Below are positions 30,288 through 37,925 of a stretch of 43,500 bases of DNA, piece by piece; the first letter of the stretch is position 1; each line of letters begins with the position of its first letter. The DNA comes from Tieghemiomyces parasiticus (lineage: Eukaryota > Kickxellomycota > Dimargaritomycetes > Dimargaritales > Dimargaritaceae). The DNA lies in NCBI GenBank assembly GCA_027575765.1, contig JANBPT010000333.1:1-43500 (forward strand). Direction: 5' to 3'. The notes beneath the pieces are model-generated. The model had not been told where the DNA came from, did no database searches, and saw only the letters and a program-made list of their open reading frames with translations. The translations under genes were made by a program, and so were the position numbers.

Positions 30288-32618
30288 ATGCCTCGGCAGC
30301 GCCTATCCTGCGCCACGTCCCGCCACCGAACCCTATATGGCCTGGCTCTCCTGGCGGTCCTAGCCAGCGCTCCTCATGCGGCCGCCAACTTCAAACCGGC
30401 CCTTTACGAGGACATCCTTGGCAAGCAGCGTTTCGAGGTCGTGGATGACCAGAAACTATTGGGCGTCACCCGAGCCGAAGCCGTGCTCCAGAAGTCGCGT
30501 ATCCATATCCAGCACCTGCAACTCATTTCCACGTGGCAGGATGACCTCGCTCGATTGTTCGAATTACCCGTCGACGAGACTCTAGACCAGAAGGATGACC
30601 AAGACCAGTTTGTTTGGTACGAGGCCATCCCGATGCAGCTGACCACCGGCACCACCTTCATCTGTTTCAATCCACTGGCCAGTTTTCCTGAACCCGTCGA
30701 GGCGCTCAATAGTAGCGACGACGACACGCTGGGGACCGCTGGTACCACGACGGGCGCGACACCGGGCCCATCCGCCGCCGCCACCGCTGTGAGGCCACCG
30801 AATGATAGTGAGGACGACGAAGAGTTTCTGCCTTTGGACGGCCGATCGCAGATCGAACGTGGCTTGCAACTCATCAACGAGGGCCCCGTTCACCACGCGG
30901 CGGCCGTGCGTCAGACGAAGACTAAGAACCAGCCGCAGTGCCTGCACTACTTCCAAGGTTGGTGGACCTACGAGTACTGTCCGCGAGGCCACGTCCGGCA
31001 GTTCCGCTACACCAATATGGACCCGCAGGAGGGTATCTCCGGTATGAATTTTGACTATGTGCTAGGGCAGTACAGCCACCGGGTGCGAAGCCTCAGTACC
31101 CCTGAGGGTGAGCCTCTGATGGCCCTCCAGTTTGGAGACAACCCCAACGCCGCTGCCCACCCAGCCGTCGGTCGCGCAGCCCACTCCGCTGAGGCTAAGG
31201 ACGTATCCTACACGTCGCTCTATGCCAACGACGAGCACGCCTACTTGAGCCAGGAGTGGAGCGGGGGTACCGTATGCGACGTGACAGGCAAGCCCCGGGT
31301 CATCCAGATTCAGTACCATTGTGTCCCGGACGAGACCGAGCACATTGCATCTGTGCACGAGGTGGCTATCTGCAACTACGTGATGGTGATCAATACCCCG
31401 TTCCTCTGTAAGGACCCGGCCTTCCGCGCGCAACCCAAGAAGCAGTACGGGGAGATTGGATGCCACCGGTTGGTCACGGACGCCGAGTATGAACGCCAGG
31501 TGCGCGACCACCTAAAACAGCAGCAACAGCAAGCACATATCGGAGACGGGGCCGCGACTCAGGACCAGTCAAAGGATACCACGGCCCCGGCCGCCAACAC
31601 CAAGCCTAACGCTGCCGCCGACATTGGCAAAAACCCACGCCCCGGGGACAAGGACTGGGATCTAACCCCGCTGGGCCGGACACATTCGCCTGTCGCACAC
31701 CAGAACCTATTCCTGCGGTGGATCGAGGAACAGCTCACCCTCGCCAGCAGCGGGACCCTACACACGCGTAAACAGACGGCATGGACCGAGACGGAGATTG
31801 AGGCCATCCAGACCGTGTGGCAGCGACTTGTCTACGAAGGCCTGGGACCCGACCTTGAGATGCTCAAGGCGGCCACCGAACGCCTACAACCGGGGCAAAA
31901 TACCGATACCCTCGCAACCATCATCCACAACCTGCATCACAGGCTGACCCATCCGTTTGATAAGCAGGCCGCCCTCGCCGCTCAAGCGGCCCAAGGTCAA
32001 ACTGGGAATAACGACCACGGACCGCCTCGGGGACACCAACTAGACCCCGAGGTGTTTGCCGAGCTGGCTAACCAGGCCGTATTTTTCGTGGCCGATGCGG
32101 ACGGCAACTTCCATAAGGTTGACAGCCAAGGTCGGCTACAACCTGACGGCGATGCCCAATCCGACGAAGGTGCGTTCCCAGCAAATGGCGCCAACTATAG
32201 CGACGACAGCGATGACGACGACGATGATGATGATTCCGATGACGAGGAGGATAAAGTAAAGAAGGTTGAGGGCCAAGGTAAAGCCCAGACGCACCCCGGA
32301 GTGGCTATCGAGGATATCCGTCGGGCCCTGGCTGAGCATATGGTCACGACGGTTGATGGTGGTCGGCAGCAGCCCCTGAATGCCGAGGGCGGTCAGGCCC
32401 AACGGCCACCTGCCGCCGGAGTCCGACAGGCGCTTAACGACATCCTACTGGCCATCAAGGGCGGCCGGACCCTGAACCAGCCGGATAATCCCCGGAAGGA
32501 ATCGGCGGCGGGTAAGACCAAAGCCAGCAAGGACAAGGTGAAGGGTAAGGACGCAAACGCCAACCCACAGAACCCACTCGCCCGGCCACTGGAGCAAGCC
32601 CGCGGCAACCTCTGGTGA
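30288..32618 (+). CDS. YOS9: Yos9/OS-9 ER lectin of the ERAD pathway
   Basis: A 776-residue single-exon protein. A signal peptide (about 1-33, cleavage near HAAA-NF) leads into the family N-terminal segment (FEVVDDQ, about 49). The MRH mannose-binding domain spans about 216-380: C218, the WW pair in FQGWWTYEYC, and glycan-contact residues matching OS-9 Q, R, E and Y at Q238, R337, E358 and Y364. Cysteines 330, 345, 362 and 374 fit the disulfide pattern. Yos9/OS-9 reads trimmed mannose glycans on misfolded ER glycoproteins and delivers them to the Hrd1 ligase. The C-terminal half is long, with a Gln run, an Asp-rich stretch (about 638-655) and a Lys-rich end. It does not end in HDEL, unlike the baker's yeast protein. 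Confidence 0.93.
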   Translation: MPRQRLSCATSRHRTLYGLALLAVLASAPHAAANFKPALYEDILGKQRFEVVDDQKLLGVTRAEAVLQKSRIHIQHLQLISTWQDDLARLFELPVDETLDQKDDQDQFVWYEAIPMQLTTGTTFICFNPLASFPEPVEALNSSDDDTLGTAGTTTGATPGPSAAATAVRPPNDSEDDEEFLPLDGRSQIERGLQLINEGPVHHAAAVRQTKTKNQPQCLHYFQGWWTYEYCPRGHVRQFRYTNMDPQEGISGMNFDYVLGQYSHRVRSLSTPEGEPLMALQFGDNPNAAAHPAVGRAAHSAEAKDVSYTSLYANDEHAYLSQEWSGGTVCDVTGKPRVIQIQYHCVPDETEHIASVHEVAICNYVMVINTPFLCKDPAFRAQPKKQYGEIGCHRLVTDAEYERQVRDHLKQQQQQAHIGDGAATQDQSKDTTAPAANTKPNAAADIGKNPRPGDKDWDLTPLGRTHSPVAHQNLFLRWIEEQLTLASSGTLHTRKQTAWTETEIEAIQTVWQRLVYEGLGPDLEMLKAATERLQPGQNTDTLATIIHNLHHRLTHPFDKQAALAAQAAQGQTGNNDHGPPRGHQLDPEVFAELANQAVFFVADADGNFHKVDSQGRLQPDGDAQSDEGAFPANGANYSDDSDDDDDDDDSDDEEDKVKKVEGQGKAQTHPGVAIEDIRRALAEHMVTTVDGGRQQPLNAEGGQAQRPPAAGVRQALNDILLAIKGGRTLNQPDNPRKESAAGKTKASKDKVKGKDANANPQNPLARPLEQARGNLW

Positions 32619-33099
32619 GTGGCCCGTAGTGCCTAGGATAGGTATGACTTCTGAACCCCACCCCCCTCAGCTTTTAGGGTGACAATTATTCTTGGCGGAC
32701 GGAAGCACATCTACATCGGCCACCTAAGACACAGCGCATCATAAAACCTGAAAAAGACATGGGCCCCATTTATGTGGCCCGTAAGATTGCATCCAGGATA
32801 AAATATATTGACTAGTGAAAAGTTGTTACGAGGAGGAAAAAAAAAGATATTGAGGGAAGGCACGTACAAGAGAACAGGTTGTAGCGGAAAATAAGAACGC
32901 TAACCGTCCGGGCGCTCACATAAAGAAATGCGGTATATTGCGTAGGCATGGTGTGGAGGGGAGGGGCGGTGTAGGTTCATTCGCTAGGATAGAGGTGGAT
33001 GGGAGTGGCCTGGGCCGCGTAGGTCCTCCTCTTCCACAAAGCCCTGCCCATGTTGTCCTTGCCGCTGTTGCTGTTTAGGTGGTGGTGGTGGTGGTTTTT
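32619..33099. other. Convergent 3' ends of YOS9 and YRA1-like genes
   Basis: A 480-bp spacer with no gene. It holds A/T-rich sequence around 32740-32860, plausible for polyadenylation signals, and a (GGT)6 microsatellite at 33078-33095, just 4 bp past the YRA1-like stop codon. Confidence 0.6.
33078..33095 (+). repeat. (GGT)6 microsatellite
   Basis: Six perfect GGT units lie immediately downstream of the YRA1-like stop codon, in what should be its 3' untranslated region. Confidence 0.85.
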
Positions 33100-33849
33100 T
33101 TAGTCACGTGCGGCCATGTACTCGTCCATCTCAGCGTCCAGAGAAGCAGTGGTTGGCACGGGGGGGCGCGAGTTGCGGCCTCGCGAAGCACCATCACCAC
33201 CCGCACTCCGCCGCGACTGCTGCTGCTGGGAACGGTGATTCGGCCTGTTCACACGCATAGGGCCACCGGCGTTATTCATACCACCGTACATAGGCACCAT
33301 GGGCATGCCGGCGGGGTGGTACGTCGCCGACGGAATGACCGGAGTGGCCGCGGAGACGGCCGAGAGTTGCGTGGGGGATTGGACGAGCTCAAGACGCATG
33401 GGACGGCTATCGAGGGTCACGCGGTTATAAGTCTCCACGGCGAGGATGGCGTCCTCACCACGCCGGAATACCGCGGTGGCTGTCCCGAGGGAACGACCGT
33501 CGGGGCCGCACATCAGCTGAACGCTAAGCACTCCCATTTGACCAAAGAGTTCAAGGAGGTCTTCTTTGGTCACATTGTAGCGAAGATTGGAAATGAGGAT
33601 CTTGCGCGTGAGTTGGGTGTTGATTGGATTGCGTCGGGAAGCGATGGTAGTAAGCTGGGTCGGGACGGTAGGGGCAACAAAAGGGGTGGCAGCCGCGGTG
33701 GTGGCGTAGGGCTGGTGCCGGCGGGGGCCGTTGGATCTCTTCCCCCCCGTACGCGTGTTGGAACGGGCCTGCGAGTGGCGGCCGCGGCGGCTTTTCTTCA
33801 TATCCTCGTCAACGATGGCATCGAGGGACTGATCGAGGAGATTGCTCAT
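33100..33849 (-). CDS. YRA1: ALYREF/Yra1-type mRNA export adaptor
   Basis: A 249-residue protein with the full ALYREF layout. The N-terminal UAP56/Sub2-binding box is MSNLLDQSLDAIV, and a second, C-terminal box is SLDAEMDEYMAARD. A basic Arg-rich region (about 18-45) precedes one RRM (about 83-157) with RNP2 ILISNL and RNP1-like LGTATAVF. A second basic, Gln/Arg-rich stretch covers about 200-230. The family binds mRNA as part of TREX and hands it to Mex67 at the nuclear pore. Both UAP56 boxes and the RRM are intact and the length is typical. The start is the first ATG. Unlike baker's yeast YRA1, which has a large regulatory intron, the frame here is continuous. Confidence 0.94.
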   Translation of the reverse strand: MSNLLDQSLDAIVDEDMKKSRRGRHSQARSNTRTGGKRSNGPRRHQPYATTAAATPFVAPTVPTQLTTIASRRNPINTQLTRKILISNLRYNVTKEDLLELFGQMGVLSVQLMCGPDGRSLGTATAVFRRGEDAILAVETYNRVTLDSRPMRLELVQSPTQLSAVSAATPVIPSATYHPAGMPMVPMYGGMNNAGGPMRVNRPNHRSQQQQSRRSAGGDGASRGRNSRPPVPTTASLDAEMDEYMAARD

Positions 33850-35019
33850 GGTGATTGAAACGAAAGGCGGTGAAAAGGAAGGAGGAGAGGAAATTGATCC
33901 GGTGTGGAAAAGTTGAAGTAGGGAGGGGTGGAACGATGAAGGCAGATAAATGGACCAGAGTGAAGGGGGAATGGGTTAAGGTACAAAATGATTCAAAACC
34001 TAAAGCTAAATCAAATGCGTTTGTGACATGTAGGAGTGGATGGCCACGACGAGGGAATCACTCTGAGAGGAATGGAGGCTTTTCAAACGTAAAAGTGGTC
34101 GTGGAAATACCTATACAGAAGGAATATTTTTTTAGGGTAAAAAAAGGCAGACGCGGAAATACTCGTAAAAAAACATACAGACAACTTATAGTTCTGCGGA
34201 TTGGGTAGGGTGGGGGGGGCGGGTACAAAGAGGTAGGTGGGCGGCAAGACAACGGCGCCCTAAGTGGGGAACCCCTACTGGTGGAGGGCGATAGGGGCTA
34301 TCAGCCGACCCGCCAGCTTGCGTGTGTCTTGTGTCCACGGATGTTCAATGTAAACACCTACCGCATATTTTGTAGCCACCGTGACCAGCAGGAGTACCCT
34401 TCCCTACCCATTGGTATGGGGGCCGAGATCTGGCAAGTTGTAATGATAGTAGGTTTCGTTAATCTTGTACACAATCCCAAACGAACACCACTCTATCATA
34501 ATGTCGTATTAAAAGCTGGGAGGGGATTGTATAAAAAAAGGACCGGTAGGTTCATTTTATTACTATTCGTGGACTCACTAGTCATAAGGTTGGGGAAAAT
34601 GGTGACCATCACGTTATAAGAATATAATTTTAGGTTTATCAATCTGTCAGTATAAAAATATCAGGTCGTTATCGAGCTACTGGTAAGCCATAGAAAAACA
34701 AAACAATAATAGTCATCACCAGGTGGTCCAAAAAAAAAGCCACCCGGTTCGTAAATAAACTAACATGGTAGAACTTGATCAACCCACGAGGGCCAACTCA
34801 AGCGTCATATGGCGATATCGAGGGGGTAGGTGAAAAAAAAATTGTGAGTGGAAGGGAGGGGTGGATACAAAAGATGTACCAAATCACAGATGGAACTGAA
34901 GTAAAAGGGAAAGAAGGTTAGAGTTGGTGGTTATTAGCGCCCATGACCATCAGTATTTAAAACAGGGGATGCCAACAAAAAGAATCTGACCGTAGATGGC
35001 TTCGGTCGTACATCTTCTT
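33850..35019. other. Intergenic stretch, YRA1-like promoter and 3' flank of the repeat-protein gene
   Basis: The first 150 bp are purine-rich on the plus strand, meaning a pyrimidine-rich leader for the minus-strand YRA1-like gene. From 34450 on it is A/T-rich with several oligo-A runs. No gene is supported. Confidence 0.5.
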
Positions 35020-37638
35020 TTACTGGGCCTTGTTGCTACCCGCAAGGGCTTTGTTCAAGTCGGCGAAGGCCTTCTCAATCTTGGCGAGGTCCTCGGAGGT
35101 GAAGGTGTTGCTCGCCTTCAGGCTCTGGAAGGATTCGGTAGTCGCTTTGACTGCAATCTCCAGCTTAGCAAGTTCCTCCGAGGTTACAGCAGCCTCGTGC
35201 GACCGCTTATGGAGAGAGATGAGCTCCAGGATATCGCTGGTGGTCTTCGCGGAGGTCGTCGTATGGAGGAGGTTGTCGTGCTCGGCGGTGTTGCGCTTCT
35301 TATCGGCAGCGACTTCCTTGTTTGCCTCGGCGACGATCACGGGGGCGACGGTGTTGAAAGCGTGGTACTCCGACTCCAGCGCTGCCAAGGTGGCCAGGAC
35401 CGTCTTCTCTTCTTTCTGCAGACGGACCAGCTCCTTCTCCATGTTGGCACGCTCCGGGTCGCTAAGGGTCTTGCCTGCCAGCAGGCCCTTGACCTTAGCA
35501 ATATCCTTCTCGATTAACTCGAGGACGTGCTGGCGCTCCTTGATATCTTTGTCGACCAACTCGCGGGTACGCACGGCTGAGTGCTGGGCATGGGCAGCGT
35601 TAGCCTGGTCGGCGGTATAACCGGCGGCGTGGTGCACCTTCTCCTTCTCGAGACGCGCGTCCTCCTCAGGGGTCGAGCCGAACTGCTTGAAGTATTCCTC
35701 GCGGACATGGCGTTTGAACGCGTCGACCACGTCCTCGCCGCACGGGGTCTTGCCGTCCTTAACAGCGACCTTCACCATACGGACGCACCATTCCATCGTT
35801 ACGTCCTTGAGCTCCGAACCCTCGGCGCCTACGTCATTGCACACGTTGTAGCAGTTGCGCTCCTTCTCGGTCACTACCTCGGTGGTGGTCACATCCGAAA
35901 CCACGGGCGTGATAATAGCCGGAACGTGCGTGTCTTTCTTGTGCTCCTTGGTGGGCGCGGGGTAGAACGGGACGTGGGTGTCCTTCTTGTGCTCCTTGGT
36001 GGGCGCGGGGTAGAACGGGACGTGGGTGTCTTTCTTGTGCTCCTTGACGGGCGCGGGGTAGAATGGGACGTGAGTAGCCTTCTGCTGCTCGGTGGGCTTG
36101 ACGGGTACGGTGTTCTCGCTCTTCTTCTGGTCGATAACAGTAGTTACACCGTTGACGGTACGGGTGGTGGTCTCGGTGCGGCGGGTGGTGTCGAAGCATT
36201 CAACGCCAGTGCTGGGGCCGCAGGGAACAACCTTGGCCACCTTCTCGGTGGGCTCGGTCTGGGTGGACTGCTGGACCGGAGCGGGCTTCTGGGCCGGAAT
36301 GTGGTCCTCTTTCTTAATAGTCTTGGTCTGGGTACCCTTACTGGTTTCGTCGCAGGGGGCCTTGGTCACCTTCTCGGTGGTCTCGGTTTGGGTAGACTGC
36401 TGGACCGGGGCGGGCTTCTGGGCGGGGATGTGGTCCTCCTTCGTAATGGTCTCGGTCTGGATACCCTTACTGGTTTCGTCGCAGGGGGCCTTGGTCACCT
36501 TCTCGGTGGTCTCGGTCTGGATAGACTGCTGGACCGGGGCGGGCTTCTGGGCGGAGACGTGATCCTCCTTCTTAACGGCCTCGGTCTGGGTAGACTGCTG
36601 GACCGGAGCGGGCTCCTGAGCGGGGACGTGGTCCTCCTTCGTAATGGTCTCGGTCTGGGTAGACTGCTGGACCGGAGCGGGCTTCTGGGCGGGGATATGG
36701 TCCTCCTTGGTAATAGTCTCGGTCTGGGTACCCTTACTGGTTTCGTCGCAGGGAACCTCGGTCACTTTCTTAGTGGTCTCGGTCTGAGTGGACTGCTGGG
36801 CCGGGGTGGTAGGCAGCTGGACGGTCTCCTCTTGACGGTAGTTAGTGGTGGTGGTGGCAGGGAAAGGAACCTGATCCTGCTTGCTGCACTTGCCCTGTTT
36901 GATAGCCTCGATGCAAGTAGCGTGGGTGGAGCACCGGACTTCCTCGGTACAGAAGTACAAGTCGGTGACGCAGTCCTTCTCGTTGTTGACTACGACGTAG
37001 GAACCACCAGCGGCCGGGATGATGTAGACCACCCGGTTGCCGTCGTACTCGCCGTTCGGGCCGGCGGTGAAACCGTCGGTGTAGCGGCCGAAATCGGCCT
37101 CCCAGGCGGGGTGGCCGGAACCATCGGGCCAGGCGTAGCCGGAGGAAGTGCAGTAGTGGTGGGCCGGAGCGCGGGTTTCCTGGGCCAAGAAATGCGGGGC
37201 CACACCGGCCGGACCGCACTTTCCGTCGTGCAGATGCGAGTCAGCGAAGACGGTCACCATCGATTTGGAGGTGGTGTGGGTGATGGTATTGTGAGTGGTG
37301 GCACTCTCGCTGTCGATTCCAGCCGTTGTCTGGTGGCCAACGATCTCATCGTGCTTGGCCAAGTCAAAGGGCTGCTGGGTGGTGAAGCGGTGGTTTGTCT
37401 CCTCATCCTCAATCTCTTCAAGCACGTCATTAAACTGCACGTGGCGCCCAGGGCGGGTGTGCGCTTCGTGGCGGAAATCCTCCACTTCCTCGTTGGTGAT
37501 AGCCTCGATCTGACGACCGGTCTGGTGACCAGCGGTGGACGGGCGCCAGATCTCGGTGAACGAGGAAACCACCTGGTTTTGAGGGGCCGAGGCAGCCAGG
37601 GCGGCCAGCATGGAGATGACGATAGGGATACGCAGCAT
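35020..37638 (-). CDS. Secreted modular repeat protein of unknown family
   Basis: An 872-residue protein I do not recognise. A signal peptide (MLRIPIVISMLAALAASA) is followed by an acidic/Thr-rich stretch. A Cys-rich module (about 141-251, seven Cys) contains a Gly/Tyr/Trp-rich segment with WPDGSGHPAW. A tandem array of two modules follows (about 281-478): A ends in a PCDETSKG-like segment, B in EDHIPAQKPAP. Next come three 16-residue repeats of THVPFYPAPxKEHKKD. A second Cys patch (596-633) leads into a long charged helical region (about 640-872), probably coiled coil. No GPI tail or membrane helix is visible. The start is the first ATG; the open frame upstream has none. A TATATATA box lies 280 bp upstream. 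It is perhaps a wall, matrix or spore-surface protein; this is inference. Confidence 0.9.
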   Translation of the reverse strand: MLRIPIVISMLAALAASAPQNQVVSSFTEIWRPSTAGHQTGRQIEAITNEEVEDFRHEAHTRPGRHVQFNDVLEEIEDEETNHRFTTQQPFDLAKHDEIVGHQTTAGIDSESATTHNTITHTTSKSMVTVFADSHLHDGKCGPAGVAPHFLAQETRAPAHHYCTSSGYAWPDGSGHPAWEADFGRYTDGFTAGPNGEYDGNRVVYIIPAAGGSYVVVNNEKDCVTDLYFCTEEVRCSTHATCIEAIKQGKCSKQDQVPFPATTTTNYRQEETVQLPTTPAQQSTQTETTKKVTEVPCDETSKGTQTETITKEDHIPAQKPAPVQQSTQTETITKEDHVPAQEPAPVQQSTQTEAVKKEDHVSAQKPAPVQQSIQTETTEKVTKAPCDETSKGIQTETITKEDHIPAQKPAPVQQSTQTETTEKVTKAPCDETSKGTQTKTIKKEDHIPAQKPAPVQQSTQTEPTEKVAKVVPCGPSTGVECFDTTRRTETTTRTVNGVTTVIDQKKSENTVPVKPTEQQKATHVPFYPAPVKEHKKDTHVPFYPAPTKEHKKDTHVPFYPAPTKEHKKDTHVPAIITPVVSDVTTTEVVTEKERNCYNVCNDVGAEGSELKDVTMEWCVRMVKVAVKDGKTPCGEDVVDAFKRHVREEYFKQFGSTPEEDARLEKEKVHHAAGYTADQANAAHAQHSAVRTRELVDKDIKERQHVLELIEKDIAKVKGLLAGKTLSDPERANMEKELVRLQKEEKTVLATLAALESEYHAFNTVAPVIVAEANKEVAADKKRNTAEHDNLLHTTTSAKTTSDILELISLHKRSHEAAVTSEELAKLEIAVKATTESFQSLKASNTFTSEDLAKIEKAFADLNKALAGSNKAQ
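35932..36075 (-). repeat. Three 48-bp repeats encoding THVPFYPAPxKEHKKD
   Basis: Three complete 16-codon units in tandem, with a fourth partial copy (THVPAIITP) at the downstream end. The units differ at only one or two residues, so the array is recent or homogenised. Confidence 0.9.
36205..36798 (-). repeat. Tandem A/B module array in the secreted repeat protein
   Basis: The order is A-B-B-B-A-B-A-B-A'. Module A is about 20-23 codons with one Cys (PCDETSKG). Module B is 23 codons (TQTETITKEDHIPAQKPAPVQQ type). The composite A+B unit is 43 codons (129 bp). The last A copy is diverged (VVPCGPSTG). Confidence 0.9.
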
Positions 37639-37917
37639 GGTGAGCAAATACGGAGGGGGGTGGGTGGTGCTGGGCAATGAACCTATAGAGTGAGATAAAT
37701 GAAAAATAATAATAATCAACGACTTAAGGTGTCGCGGAGGTGAAGTAATCAAAAAATTTTGTCACAAGCCAAGGCGAGCAAGAGTCATCAAACGGATCGT
37801 GAAGAGACTAAGGTTAGTGCGGTGCTTAAAGAAAAAAGCGAAGGAGAAGGCTGGGTGTCAACCGGATAGGTGAGGATGTGGTGTGGGTTAATTGACAAAC
37901 GGGAGCGGGTGGTAGTC

Positions 37918-37925
37918 TATATATA
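37918..37925 (-). promoter_or_regulatory. TATA box of the secreted repeat-protein gene
   Basis: TATATATA, reading GACTATATATAGAC on the minus strand, lies 280 bp upstream of the chosen ATG. A C/T-rich leader lies between, as with other genes here. Confidence 0.5.

Noticed and set aside
34281..34619. 112-codon plus-strand frame with a CVLC...CSH pattern resembling a zinc finger
   Set aside because: Spacing fits no zinc-finger class, codon use is A/T-rich and unlike genes here, and no transcript signals are present.
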